This document shows positions 1-8,473 of a DNA stretch of 64,000 nucleotides, one piece after another. Location: the NCBI RefSeq assembly GCF_900218015.1, contig NZ_UFQQ01000004.1:62001-126000 (forward strand), read 5' to 3'. Below the pieces are notes generated by a model that made no database searches, was not told where the DNA came from, and was given only the letters and a program-made list of their open reading frames with translations. Numbering within the stretch: the first letter of the stretch is position 1; each line of letters opens with the position of its first letter. A program made the translations under genes and the position numbers. Origin of the DNA: Rhodopseudomonas pentothenatexigens (lineage in GTDB: Bacteria; Pseudomonadota; Alphaproteobacteria; Rhizobiales; Xanthobacteraceae).

Positions 1-1875
1 GAGGATGGTAAGCAGCTTCATCTGCTCCACGGTCTCGACCACCGCGGCGAAGTTCTCGATGGTCTTGCGGTCGGACAGATCGCGCGACTGCGCCACCGTC
101 GACATCACGAGATGCTGCTCGATCAGCCACGCCACCAGCTCGGTGTCGGCGGCGCTGAATCCGAATCGTGGGCACAGCCGCCGCGCCACCTTGGCGCCGG
201 CGGTGGAGTGATCCTCGGGCTGGCCCTTGGCGATGTCGTGCAGCAGCACCGCGACGTACAGCACCGCGCGATGATCGGGGCGGATCTTGCGCATCAGTTC
301 GGACGACAGCATGAACTCGTCGTTGCCGCCGCGCTCGATCTCCTGAAGATTGCCGACGCAGCGCAGCAGGTGCTCGTCCACCGTGTAGCTGTGGTACATG
401 TTGAACTGCATCATCGACACGATGCGGCCGAAGGCGCGGATGAAGCGGCCGAGCACGCCGGTCTCGTTCATTCGCCGCAGCACCGGCTCGGCGTTGTCGG
501 AGGTCAGGATCTCGACGAACAGCCGGTTGGCTTCGGGATTGTCGCGGAGCTGCGGCGTGATCAGCGACAGCGAGCGCGTCACGATCCGCATCGCGTCGGG
601 GTGGAAGGCGAGGCTGTTCTTCTGCGCCAGCCGGAAAATCCGGATGAGATTGACCGGATCGTGCTTGAACACGTCCGGCACCGCCAGATTGATTCGGTTG
701 TTGTCGATGACGAAGTCGTCGCTCTCCGGCACCCGGCGGCGCTTGGCGGCGGGCCGCAGCCGCGCCATCATCCGGGTCAGCGCCGGCGCCGCCTTGGCCT
801 GCTGATCCTCCAGCTTGGCGCACAGGATCGCGGTCAGGTTGCCGACTTCCTTGGCGATCAGGAAGTAGTGCTTCATGAAGCGCTCGACGTCCTGCATCCC
901 CGGATGCGAGGTGTAGCCGAGCCGCACCCCGATCTCGCGCTGCAGGTCGAACGACAGCCGGTCTTCGGCGCGCTTGGTCACGAAGTGGATGTTGCAGCGG
1001 ACCGACCACAGGAAGTCTTCGCAGCGGCGGAAGGTCCGGAGTTCGGCGGGATCGAACACGCCGCGCTCCGACAGCTCGCTGGTCTCGCGCACCCGGTAGA
1101 CGTATTTGGCGATCCAGAACAGCGTGTGCAGGTCGCGCAGCCCGCCTTTGCCGTCCTTGACGTTGGGCTCGACCAGATAGCGCGACTGGCCGGAGCGGCG
1201 GTGGCGCTCCTCGCGCTCGGCCAGCTTGGCGGCGACGAATTCGGCCGCAGTGCCCTCGACCACGTCCTTGTCGAAGCGCTCGACCAGCTCGGCGTACAGC
1301 GCCTCGTCGCCGGCCAGGAACCGCGTCTCCAGGATCGCGGTGCGGATCGTCATGTCGGCGCGCGCCTGGCGGATGCACTCGTCGACCGAACGGGTGGCGT
1401 GGCCGACCTTCAGGCCGATGTCCCACAGACAGTACAGGATGACTTCGGCGACCTGCTCGCCCCAGGCGGTCTGCTTGTAGGGCAGGATGAACAAGAGATC
1501 GATGTCGCTCTCCGGCGCCATCAGGCCGCGGCCGTAGCCGCCGGTCGCCACCACCGTCATGCGTTCGGAGCTGGATGGCGTCGGGGAGTTGTAAAGGTAC
1601 TCAGTTGCGGCGTTGAACAGTAGCCGGATGATCGTGTCCTGGACGAAACACAGTCGCTCGGCGCAGCGCCGGCCGTGGCGATCGCGCAGCAACTGCGCCT
1701 CGGCCTCGGCGCGGGCTTTCGCCAGTTCCGCCTTCATCAGCATTGCCAACGCAGTGCGGAACGCCGCGTCGTTGCCGGCGTGTTTCTCGGCCAGCGCGGC
1801 GATCTCGGCGGCGACCCGGGCGCTGTCGAAACGCTCGTCGGCGGCGGGGCGGGAAGGTGACACGACTTTGTCCAT
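1..1875 (-). CDS. glnD: [Protein-PII] uridylyltransferase / uridylyl-removing enzyme, C-terminus outside window
   Basis: GlnD uridylylates PII signalling proteins when nitrogen is scarce and de-uridylylates them when glutamine is high, so it is the primary nitrogen sensor. The visible 625 residues start at an ATG at 1875. They show a nucleotidyltransferase motif (GGYGRG, residues 112-117, followed by DID at 124-126), a conserved middle domain (VKDGKGGLRD) and an HD-type hydrolase motif (His546-Asp547) for UMP removal. The reading frame is still open at base 1. Family members are about 900-950 residues, so the C-terminal tandem ACT (glutamine-binding) domains lie beyond the left edge. Identification is firm from the motif order and the upstream length. 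Confidence 0.96.
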   Translation of the reverse strand, partial: MDKVVSPSRPAADERFDSARVAAEIAALAEKHAGNDAAFRTALAMLMKAELAKARAEAEAQLLRDRHGRRCAERLCFVQDTIIRLLFNAATEYLYNSPTPSSSERMTVVATGGYGRGLMAPESDIDLLFILPYKQTAWGEQVAEVILYCLWDIGLKVGHATRSVDECIRQARADMTIRTAILETRFLAGDEALYAELVERFDKDVVEGTAAEFVAAKLAEREERHRRSGQSRYLVEPNVKDGKGGLRDLHTLFWIAKYVYRVRETSELSERGVFDPAELRTFRRCEDFLWSVRCNIHFVTKRAEDRLSFDLQREIGVRLGYTSHPGMQDVERFMKHYFLIAKEVGNLTAILCAKLEDQQAKAAPALTRMMARLRPAAKRRRVPESDDFVIDNNRINLAVPDVFKHDPVNLIRIFRLAQKNSLAFHPDAMRIVTRSLSLITPQLRDNPEANRLFVEILTSDNAEPVLRRMNETGVLGRFIRAFGRIVSMMQFNMYHSYTVDEHLLRCVGNLQEIERGGNDEFMLSSELMRKIRPDHRAVLYVAVLLHDIAKGQPEDHSTAGAKVARRLCPRFGFSAADTELVAWLIEQHLVMSTVAQSRDLSDRKTIENFAAVVETVEQMKLLTIL

Positions 1876-2095
1876 AGCTGTTTCCGGATATCGGACGGCA
1901 CCGCTGCTGTCACGGAATTCCGCGTGCGGGCGAGCGGCGGCACCACCCGGCCCCGCCAGCATAGGCGCCTGCAACGGATTGTGACGATGGGATTTTCGTC
2001 AGGTTTCGCGAATTCTCCTTCTCATCTTCGCGAGCTTGTGAGAGAGGGGAACGCCGCTCCCGCGCCGGCGGGGTACAACCTGCCGAAAGCGCACG

Positions 2096-3337
2096 ATGTC
2101 CAGCAAAGTCTCCCCGCTCGCTCCCACCGACGTTCCCGCCATGCCGATGATCGCCGGCGTGCGCCTCGCGACCGCCGCGGCCGGCATCCGCTACAAGGGC
2201 CGCACTGACGTGCTGCTGGTCGAGATGGAGAAGGGCACCACGGTCGCCGGGGTGTTCACCACCTCGAAATGCGCCTCGGCTCCGGTGGAATGGTGCCGCG
2301 ACAAGCTGAAGGGCGGTAGCGCCCGGGCCCTGGTGGTCAACTCCGGCAACGCCAACGCGTTCACCGGCAAGTCCGGCAAGCAGGCGACCGCGCTGACCGC
2401 GCAGCTCGCCGCCAAGGCGGTCGGCTGCAAGCCGGCCGAAGTGTTCCTGGCCTCGACCGGGGTGATCGGCGAGCCGATCGACGCCACCAAGTTCGACGGC
2501 GTGCTCGACGCGCTGGCGCTCGATGCCGGCCCGGACGGCTGGATGGACGCCGCCAAGGCGATCATGACCACCGACACCTTCCCGAAGGTCGCGACCGCCA
2601 CCGTCAAGCTCGGCAAGGCCAAGGTGACGATCAACGGCATGGCCAAGGGCGCCGGCATGATCGCGCCCGACATGGCGACGATGCTGTCGTTCATCTTCAC
2701 CGACGCGCCGCTGTCGGCGTCCTGCCTGCAGGCGCTGCTCAAGGCCGGCGTCACCGACACCTTCAATGCCGTCACCATCGACGGTGACACCTCGACCTCC
2801 GACACGCTGTTGGCGTTCGCCACCGGCGCGGCCGCCGAAAACGGCGCGCCGAAGATTTCGCGCGCCTCCGATCCGCGGCTGAAGGCGTTCGTCAAGGCGT
2901 TCAACGCGGTGCTGGCCGATCTCGCCGAGCAGGTGGCGCGCGACGGCGAAGGCGCCCGCAAGCTGGTCGAGATCATCGTCGAAGGCGCCAAGACCAAGGT
3001 CTCGGCCCGCAAGATCGCGCTGTCGATCGCCAATTCGCCGCTGGTCAAGACCGCGATCGCCGGTGAGGACGCCAATTGGGGCCGGGTGGTGATGGCGGTC
3101 GGCAAAGCCGGCGAGCCGGCCGATCGCGACAAGCTGTCGATCTCGTTCAACGGTATCCGCGTGGCGAAAGCCGGCGCGCGCGATCCGTCCTACAACGAGA
3201 AGGAAGTCTCGGCCGAGATGAAGAAGCCGGTGATTCAGATCAAGGTCGCCCTCGGCCTCGGCAAAGGCCGCGACCGGGTGCTGACCTGCGACCTCACCAA
3301 GGAATACGTCGCGATCAACGGCGACTACCGGTCGTGA
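2096..3337 (+). CDS. argJ: Bifunctional ornithine acetyltransferase / N-acetylglutamate synthase
   Basis: ArgJ moves the acetyl group from N-acetylornithine to glutamate (cyclic arginine pathway) and may also make N-acetylglutamate from acetyl-CoA. The 413-residue protein has the family's self-cleavage site: [10 protein letters not shown], with the scissile Ala194-Thr195 bond. Thr195 becomes the N-terminal nucleophile of the beta chain. The C-terminal motif GEDANWGR is also present. The ATG at 2096 gives a normal family length. The gene lies just before mutT, a common alphaproteobacterial neighbour, separated here by a palindromic repeat. argB for the same pathway lies 36 kb away in this window. 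Confidence 0.96.
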   Translation: MSSKVSPLAPTDVPAMPMIAGVRLATAAAGIRYKGRTDVLLVEMEKGTTVAGVFTTSKCASAPVEWCRDKLKGGSARALVVNSGNANAFTGKSGKQATALTAQLAAKAVGCKPAEVFLASTGVIGEPIDATKFDGVLDALALDAGPDGWMDAAKAIMTTDTFPKVATATVKLGKAKVTINGMAKGAGMIAPDMATMLSFIFTDAPLSASCLQALLKAGVTDTFNAVTIDGDTSTSDTLLAFATGAAAENGAPKISRASDPRLKAFVKAFNAVLADLAEQVARDGEGARKLVEIIVEGAKTKVSARKIALSIANSPLVKTAIAGEDANWGRVVMAVGKAGEPADRDKLSISFNGIRVAKAGARDPSYNEKEVSAEMKKPVIQIKVALGLGKGRDRVLTCDLTKEYVAINGDYRS

Positions 3338-3392
3338 TCGGCGGGGCCTTCAGGCGGTCCAATGTGAAAGCGGCGTCGCCACACCTCCAGCC

Positions 3393-3492
3393 GTCATCGC
3401 CCGCGCAGGCGGGCGACCCAGTACGCCGTGCCGCTCGTGGTTTTTCGCAAGCGCTCTGGAATACTGGATGCCCCGCCTTCGCGGGGCATGAC
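3393..3492. repeat. BIME-like double-palindrome repeat, CCAGTAT family
   Basis: This 100-bp element lies between argJ and mutT. It has two inverted arms, each a GC-rich hairpin bordered by GTCAT and CCAGTAY. The left stem is CGCCCGC/GCGGGCG, while the right stem is GCCCCGC/GCGGGGC, so both strands of the stem have changed together. The same arms occur at 29585, 32703, 36404, 36544 and 36992. It is probably transcribed as the argJ 3' untranslated region. Confidence 0.85.
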
Positions 3493-3536
3493 GCCGGGAG
3501 TGTTGTCGGCGTCGTGCGTCCCATCGGGGGCGCGGC

Positions 3537-3938
3537 ATGAACCTCCTGCTCGTCGTCGCCGTGGCGCTGATCGATGCCGACAATCGCGTGCTGATCGCGC
3601 AGCGGCCGAAGCACAAGCAGCTCGGCGGCTTGTGGGAGTTTCCCGGCGGCAAGCTCGATCCCGGCGAGCGCCCGGAGGCGGCGCTGATCCGCGAGCTCGA
3701 CGAAGAGCTCGGCATCACCGTGAAAGAAGCGTGCCTCGCGCCGCTGACCTTCGCCAGCCATGCCTACGAGGACTTTCACCTGCTGATGCCGCTGTATGTC
3801 TGCCGGCGCTGGGAAGGCCTGGCGATGCCGCGCGAGGGCCAGGAGCTCGCCTGGGTCCGGGCCAACAAGCTGCGCGACTACCCGATGCCACCGGCGGACC
3901 TGCCGCTGATCCCGCCGCTGATCGAATTGCTGATGTAA
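3537..3938 (+). CDS. mutT: MutT-type Nudix hydrolase (8-oxo-dGTP diphosphatase)
   Basis: MutT hydrolyses 8-oxo-dGTP to the monophosphate and so prevents A:T to C:G transversions. The 133-residue protein carries a full Nudix box from GGKLDPGERPEAA through RELDEELGI, matching GX5EX7REUXEEXGU. The preceding GLWEFPGGKLD and the overall length are typical of MutT. Its position directly after argJ matches other alphaproteobacteria. No thiamine-phosphate synthase domain is fused, unlike some MutT relatives. The ATG at 3537 is close behind the upstream repeat. Confidence 0.9.
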   Translation: MNLLLVVAVALIDADNRVLIAQRPKHKQLGGLWEFPGGKLDPGERPEAALIRELDEELGITVKEACLAPLTFASHAYEDFHLLMPLYVCRRWEGLAMPREGQELAWVRANKLRDYPMPPADLPLIPPLIELLM

Positions 3939-3948
3939 AATCCGAGGA

Positions 3949-4024
3949 GTCATGCGCGGGCTTGACCCGCGCATCCATCATCTTGCGAAGAGGGATGGAT
4001 CGCCGGGTCGAGCCCGGCGATGAC
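3949..4024. repeat. BIME-like palindromic repeat, ATCCATC variant
   Basis: This is a 76-bp element in the convergent gap between mutT and the methyltransferase gene. The left arm is GTCATGCGCGGG-CTTGA-CCCGCGC and the right arm is CGCCGGG-TCGAG-CCCGGCG followed by ATGAC. It has the same two-hairpin layout as the CCAGTAT family, but the inner conserved word is ATCCATC. It may act as a bidirectional transcription stop. Confidence 0.75.
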
Positions 4025-4066
4025 CGAGATAGACAAAAGCAAGAGCCTGAAACGGGGGCAGGCTGT

Positions 4067-4891
4067 TCAGCGCTTTCCCTTCACCGCCTCTTCCAAACTC
4101 ACCTTCGCCGAGCCGCGCTTCAGCGGCTGCTGCTGGCTTTCGTGCGGGGACCAGCCGGACAGCCATACGATCTCGAAGGTGGCGCGGATGCGGCCGTCGG
4201 GGTCGCTGAAGCGGTCGGCGTAAATCTGGGCCATGCGGCTTAGCGTGGCGCGGCGCAGCGGCGTCTTGCGGCGTTCGATCAGCACGTTGGTGGCGCCCAT
4301 CCGCCGCAGATCCTGCATCAGTGCGAACGCATGGTCGTAGCGCACCACGACGCGGTCGACGTCGGTGACCGGCAGCGCGAAGCCGGCGCGCTGCAGCAGT
4401 GCGCCGAGATCGCGCAAATCCGCGGCCGGCGCGACCCGCGGCGACACCCCGCCTTCGATCTCGGCCTCGGCTGCGGCGAACGCCTGGCGCAGCTCGGTCA
4501 GGGTGTCGCCGCCGGTCAGCGCGGCGAGGAACAGGCCGTCCGGCTTCAGCGCACGGCGAAGCTGCGCCAGTACGCCCGGCAGGTCGTTGGCGAATTGCAG
4601 CGCCAGCGCCGATACCACGAGGTCGAGCGAGTCCGGCGCGAACGGCAGCGCTTCGCTGCCGGACGGGTCGATGGCGACGTGAACGAGGTCGGGAAACCGC
4701 TGCAGCGTCAGTTCGCCGGGCGTCCAAAGATCGGCGGTGGCGGTGAACTCGCGCAGCACCGCGTGCAGCCGTTCGTCCATCTCGTCGGCAACGCGGTCGA
4801 GCAGGAAGCGCACCGGCCCGAGCGCCGCGGCGCGCTGCAGCCGGGCCGCCAGCACGCGGCGCTCGAACAGGATCGGCGTCAAGTCAGGCAT
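4067..4891 (-). CDS. BioC/NDUFAF5-like class I SAM-dependent methyltransferase
   Basis: This is a 274-residue predicted methyltransferase of the BioC-like family. An N-terminal segment (LFERRVLAARLQRAA) is followed by a SAM-fold core with the post-core sequence LDLVVSALALQFANDLPG and RRALKPDGLFLAAL. In alphaproteobacteria and mitochondria, related proteins (NDUFAF5) modify a complex I subunit, so a role in respiratory complex assembly is possible but not shown here. The usual glycine-rich SAM loop is weak (the region reads ATADLWTPGEL). The gene is downstream of, and probably co-transcribed with, the small conserved gene at 4917-5216. Confidence 0.75.
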   Translation of the reverse strand: MPDLTPILFERRVLAARLQRAAALGPVRFLLDRVADEMDERLHAVLREFTATADLWTPGELTLQRFPDLVHVAIDPSGSEALPFAPDSLDLVVSALALQFANDLPGVLAQLRRALKPDGLFLAALTGGDTLTELRQAFAAAEAEIEGGVSPRVAPAADLRDLGALLQRAGFALPVTDVDRVVVRYDHAFALMQDLRRMGATNVLIERRKTPLRRATLSRMAQIYADRFSDPDGRIRATFEIVWLSGWSPHESQQQPLKRGSAKVSLEEAVKGKR

Positions 4892-4916
4892 GGCAGATCA
4901 AATCGTCGAGCCGCGA

Positions 4917-5216
4917 TCAGTTCAGCTTGGAGGCCGCGGCGGGGCTCTGCTGCGAGGCTTCGAACATCTTCAGCACCGCATCCAGCGCGTTGCGCAAGTG
5001 CAGCGCGCCGGCCTGGCTGCAGCGCAGCCGCGCGGTGGTGACGAACTTGACCTCGACCGAGCCGTCCGTCAGCGGATTCAGGGTGCGCGCCGCCAGCTCG
5101 ACTTCGACGCCGTTGGCGATCACCCCGTGCGCCGGGGCGATGTCGAAATACACGTGCGGCGCGGTCGGAATGTCCAGATAGGTGATGTCGGCGGACTTGT
5201 CGGTGGGCTCGGACAC
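4917..5216 (-). CDS. Small conserved protein of unknown function
   Basis: This 99-residue protein is not assigned to a named family here. A GTG start at 5216 is preferred over an ATG 57 bases upstream because GGGAG lies 7 bases before the GTG. The sequence is a single small domain with alternating hydrophobic strands (APHVYFDIAPAHGVIANGVE, VEVKFVTTARLRC) and a C-terminal helix (GALHLRNALDAVLKMFE). No signal peptide or membrane segment is visible. It precedes the methyltransferase gene by 25 bases and is transcribed divergently from comF. Confidence 0.7.
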   Translation of the reverse strand: MSEPTDKSADITYLDIPTAPHVYFDIAPAHGVIANGVEVELAARTLNPLTDGSVEVKFVTTARLRCSQAGALHLRNALDAVLKMFEASQQSPAAASKLN

Positions 5217-5323
5217 GGCGATCTCCCGAATGAGGATTCGCCGGGTGTTGTGCGCTTTTTCGGCGGCTGGCACTACAGGGTTATTGGCCTTGACGGTTGT
5301 GATGTGTGCGCTAGTTTCGCGTT

Positions 5324-6133
5324 ATGCGTGCAGACGCGATCGATCGGGTCCGGGGGCTGGGTGGCTATATCGCCGCAACCCGGGGGCTGCGCCGGATGTG
5401 GTCGCGCGCCGTCCGGGCTGCGCTCGATCTGGCGCTGCCGACGCTGTGCGTCGCCTGCCGCGAGCCGGTCGCCGGCGACGGCCTGTGTGCGCGCTGCTGG
5501 GCGCAACTGTCGTTCATCGCGCCGCCCTATTGCGAGAAGCTCGGAATCCCGTTCGTCTATGATCCCGGGCCCGGGATGCTGTCGATGCAGGCGATCGCCG
5601 ACCCGCCGGCCTACGCCCGCGCCCGCGCCGCGGTCCGCTACGACGACATCGCCAAGGCGCTGGTGCACGGCCTGAAGTTCCACGACCGCACCGATCTGGC
5701 CCCGACGATGGGGCGTTGGATGGCCCATGCCGGGCGGCCGCTGCTGGCCGACGCCGACCTGCTCGTACCGGTGCCGCTGCATTGGCGCCGCGGTTTCTCG
5801 CGCCGCTATAACCAGTCCGGCGCGCTGGCCAGGGTGATCGGCAGGCAGGCCAAGCTGCCGGTCGCCGTCGAGGCTTTGCAGCGGGTGCGGCCGACCGCAC
5901 ATCAGATCGGGTTGTCGCGGTCCGAGCGGGCCGCCAATGTGCAGGGGGCGTTCAAGGTTCCGGCGGACCGCAAGGCCGAGATCCAGGGACGGCGGATCGT
6001 TCTGATCGACGACGTGCTGACCTCGGGTGCCACCGTCGATGCCTGCGCCCGTGCGCTGCTGCGGGCGCGAGCGGTCTCGGTCGACGTGCTGGTCTTCGCG
6101 CGGGTTGTCGATGCGCTGAAATCCCCCATATAA
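5324..6133 (+). CDS. comF: ComF family phosphoribosyltransferase-like protein
   Basis: ComF-type proteins have a type I phosphoribosyltransferase fold and are linked to DNA uptake in competent bacteria; the role in this group is not established. The 269-residue protein has an N-terminal zinc finger (CVACREPVAGDGLCARCW), a conserved RYNQSGALAR segment, and the PRPP-binding loop VLIDDVLTSGAT near the C-terminus. The ATG at 5324 leaves about 25 residues before the zinc finger region; an ATG 24 codons in is possible. It is followed 42 bases later by the grxC operon. Confidence 0.88.
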   Translation: MRADAIDRVRGLGGYIAATRGLRRMWSRAVRAALDLALPTLCVACREPVAGDGLCARCWAQLSFIAPPYCEKLGIPFVYDPGPGMLSMQAIADPPAYARARAAVRYDDIAKALVHGLKFHDRTDLAPTMGRWMAHAGRPLLADADLLVPVPLHWRRGFSRRYNQSGALARVIGRQAKLPVAVEALQRVRPTAHQIGLSRSERAANVQGAFKVPADRKAEIQGRRIVLIDDVLTSGATVDACARALLRARAVSVDVLVFARVVDALKSPI

Positions 6134-6175
6134 TCCGCTCCTTGCGCCCATCCCCGGCAACCAAACGGAGCCTGA

Positions 6176-6451
6176 ATGCCCGCAGCGATCGAAATCTTCA
6201 CCCGCCCCGGCTGCGGCTATTGCAGCGCCGCGAAATCGTTGCTGAACCGCAAAAAGGCGACGTTCACCGAATACGACGTCTATGTCGATCCGGGCTATCG
6301 GGTGAAGATGGACGAGCGCGTCGGCCCCGGCGCCACCTATCCGCAGATCTTCATCGGCGATTACCACGTCGGCGGCTGCGACGATCTCTATGCGCTCGAC
6401 CGCGAGGGCAAGCTCGACGCGCTGCTCGCCGGCGAGAAGGCGGCGTCATGA
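6176..6451 (+). CDS. grxC: Glutaredoxin 3 (dithiol, GrxC type)
   Basis: This is a 91-residue glutathione-dependent disulfide reductase. The redox motif CGYC sits at Cys13-Cys16, followed by the glutathione-binding segment ATYPQIFIGDYHVGGCDDL (the cis-proline is in TYPQ). Length and motifs match bacterial Grx3. Its stop codon overlaps the start of the nitrilase-family gene in an ATGA, so the two are translationally coupled. A third overlapping gene (DUF1178) follows, which suggests one transcript from 6176 to 7814. Confidence 0.95.
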   Translation: MPAAIEIFTRPGCGYCSAAKSLLNRKKATFTEYDVYVDPGYRVKMDERVGPGATYPQIFIGDYHVGGCDDLYALDREGKLDALLAGEKAAS

Positions 6452-7323
6452 CCGGCGCGGTGCCGTTCAATGCCGCCCTGGTGCAGATGCGCAGCGGTCT
6501 GGCGCCGGAGCCCAACCTCGAGCAGGGCATCCGGCTGATCCGGGAGGCGGCCGCGGCCGGCGCCGACTACGTGCTCACCCCCGAGGTGAGCAACATGATG
6601 CAGCTCAACCGCCAAGCGCTGTTCGCCCAGCTCGCCGATGAAGACAGCGACGCTTCGTTGAAGGCGTATCGCGAGCTGGCGCGCGACCTGAACATCCATC
6701 TGCACATCGGCTCGCTGGCGCTGCGCGCCTCGCCGGAGCGCGCGGTCAACCGCTCGTTCCTGATCGGCCCCGACGGCACGATCCTGGCGAGCTACGACAA
6801 GATCCACATGTTCGACATCGATCTCGGCAACGGTGAGAGCTACCGGGAGTCGGCGAGCTACCAGCCGGGTGAGACCGCGGTGATCTCCGATCTGCCGTGG
6901 GGCCGGATCGGATTGACGATCTGCTACGACTTGCGGTTTCCGGCGCTGTACCGGGCGCTCGCCGAAGCCGGCGCGTCGTTCCTGGCGGTGCCGGCGGCGT
7001 TCACCAAGCCGACCGGCGAGGCGCATTGGCACGTGCTGCTGCGTGCCCGTGCGATCGAGAACGGCTGCTTCGTGTTCGCCGCGGCGCAGGGCGGCCTGCA
7101 CGAGAACAAGCGCGAGACCTTCGGCCATTCGCTGATCATCGATCCATGGGGCAAGGTGCTGGCCGAGGGCGGCATCGAGCCCGGCTTCATCATGGCGCGG
7201 ATCGAGCCGGACGAGGTGGCGAAAGCACGCGGCAAGATCCCGTCGCTGCAGCACGGCCGCCGCTTCACCGTCGCTGATCCGAAAGCCGGCGCCGGACATC
7301 TGCATCTGGTCCGGCCGTCATGA
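6448..7323 (+). CDS. Nitrilase-superfamily amidohydrolase (Nit1/NitFhit-like)
   Basis: This is a 291-residue carbon-nitrogen hydrolase. The catalytic triad is visible as Glu46 (TPEVSN), Lys118 (YDKIHMFD) and Cys159 (LTICYDLRFP). The YDKIHMFDID and CYDLRFPALYR signatures are those of the Nit1/Nit2 branch. Related enzymes hydrolyse deaminated glutathione, so the pairing with glutaredoxin makes glutathione metabolite repair a plausible role (inference). The ATG at 6448 is inside the grxC stop (ATGA). The 3' end likewise overlaps the DUF1178 start by 4 bases. Confidence 0.9.
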   Translation: MTGAVPFNAALVQMRSGLAPEPNLEQGIRLIREAAAAGADYVLTPEVSNMMQLNRQALFAQLADEDSDASLKAYRELARDLNIHLHIGSLALRASPERAVNRSFLIGPDGTILASYDKIHMFDIDLGNGESYRESASYQPGETAVISDLPWGRIGLTICYDLRFPALYRALAEAGASFLAVPAAFTKPTGEAHWHVLLRARAIENGCFVFAAAQGGLHENKRETFGHSLIIDPWGKVLAEGGIEPGFIMARIEPDEVAKARGKIPSLQHGRRFTVADPKAGAGHLHLVRPS

Positions 7324-7814
7324 TTCGCTACAGCCTGCGCTGCGACAAAGGCCACCTGTTCGAGAGCTGGTTTCAGAGCTCATCGGCCTACGAGTCCCAG
7401 GTCCGGCGCAAGCTCGTGAGCTGCCCGCAATGCAATTCGGTGAAGGTCGAAAAGGCGATCATGGCGCCGCAGATCGTCGGCAAGAAGGGCCGTGGCCGCG
7501 CGCCCGAGCCGGTCGCCGCCGAACCTGCCGCGGCCAACCTCCCGGTCGAGACCGCGTCCGCAGATTCGTCGACGTCGCTGCTGATGGCGCAGGAGCGCGA
7601 GCTGCGCGCCAAGCTCAAGGAACTGCGCGACCACATCGTCAAGACCGCCGACAATGTCGGCGAACGCTTCCCCGATCAGGCGCGCGCCATGCACTACGGC
7701 GATATCGAGCACCGTCCGATCTACGGCGAAGCCTCGCCGACCGAAGCCAAGGCGCTGATCGAAGAAGGCATCGAAGTGGCGCCGCTGCCGGTGCTGCCGG
7801 ACGATCGGAATTGA
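7320..7814 (+). CDS. DUF1178 family protein
   Basis: This 164-residue protein belongs to the alpha/betaproteobacterial DUF1178 family, whose function is unknown. The N-terminus resembles a zinc-ribbon substrate-capture domain (MIRYSLRCDKGHLFESWFQ, then SCPQCNSVKVEKAIMAPQI). An Ala/Pro-rich linker follows (about residues 60-80), then a conserved C-terminal part containing GERFPDQARAMHYGD and EASPTEAKALIEEGIEVAPL. It starts inside the stop codon of the nitrilase gene and ends the grxC operon. Confidence 0.88.
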   Translation: MIRYSLRCDKGHLFESWFQSSSAYESQVRRKLVSCPQCNSVKVEKAIMAPQIVGKKGRGRAPEPVAAEPAAANLPVETASADSSTSLLMAQERELRAKLKELRDHIVKTADNVGERFPDQARAMHYGDIEHRPIYGEASPTEAKALIEEGIEVAPLPVLPDDRN

Positions 7815-7848
7815 CCTCTTGGTTGTAGCTAGCCTCATGCTTTCTTTT

Positions 7849-7991
7849 GTCATTCCGGGGCGCGCGAAGCGCGAGCCCGGAATCCATACGCCGCAGCGTC
7901 GGTTGTGACGCGAGGCGGCTGTTACTTCGTCCACGAAGCGGGCTCAGGGGTTATGGGTTCCGGGTTCGCGCTTCGCGCGCCCCGGAACGAC
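7849..7991. repeat. Palindromic repeat, ATTCCGGGG family
   Basis: This 143-bp inverted-repeat element has arms GTCATTCCGGGGCGCGCGAA and its mirror, ending CCGGAACGAC. Each arm can fold into a hairpin around CGCGCGAAGCGCG or CGCGCTTCGCGCG. It lies between the DUF1178 gene and the EamA gene at 8036. A related copy is at 41003. It accounts for most of the 221-base gap. Confidence 0.78.
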
Positions 7992-8035
7992 GAGCGAGAG
8001 GTTTGGGTGCCAAGTAGCTCGCTGGAGACGCCACT

Positions 8036-8473
8036 GTGAACCCAGATACCCTGCTCACTTGGCAATTCTGGGCGGTGCTGTCGGCGGTGTTCGCGGCGCT
8101 GACGGCGATCTTTGCCAAGGTCGGCGTGACGGACATCAATTCGGATCTCGCCACTTTCATCCGGACCGTGGTGGTGCTCGTGGCGCTCGGCGGGTTGCTG
8201 GCGGCGACCGGAAAGCTGGTCACGGACGGGCCGATCAGCGGCAAGACCTGGCTGTTCCTGATCCTGTCCGGGCTGTGCACCGGGGCGTCGTGGCTGTGTT
8301 ACTTCCGGGCGCTGAAGCTCGGGCCGGCCAGCCTGGTGGCGCCGATCGACAAGCTCAGCGTGGTGCTGGTGGTGGTGTTCGGCGTGCTGTTTCTCGGCGA
8401 GCGGCCGTCGGGTACGGAGTGGATCGGCATCGCGCTGATCGCCGCCGGCGCGGTGATCATCGCGCTGAAGTAA
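8036..8473 (+). CDS. Half-size EamA/DMT-type membrane protein
   Basis: This 145-residue integral membrane protein has about five hydrophobic segments and one EamA repeat, where the usual drug/metabolite transporter has two. Recognisable pieces are FWAVLSAVFAALTAIFAKVG, TGASWLCYFRALKLGPASLV and WIGIALIAAGAVIIALK. A GTG start is used, with GGAGA 8 bases upstream. Single-EamA proteins are thought to dimerise. The substrate is unknown. Its TAA stop touches the stop codon of the full-length EamA gene on the other strand. Confidence 0.85.
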   Translation: MNPDTLLTWQFWAVLSAVFAALTAIFAKVGVTDINSDLATFIRTVVVLVALGGLLAATGKLVTDGPISGKTWLFLILSGLCTGASWLCYFRALKLGPASLVAPIDKLSVVLVVVFGVLFLGERPSGTEWIGIALIAAGAVIIALK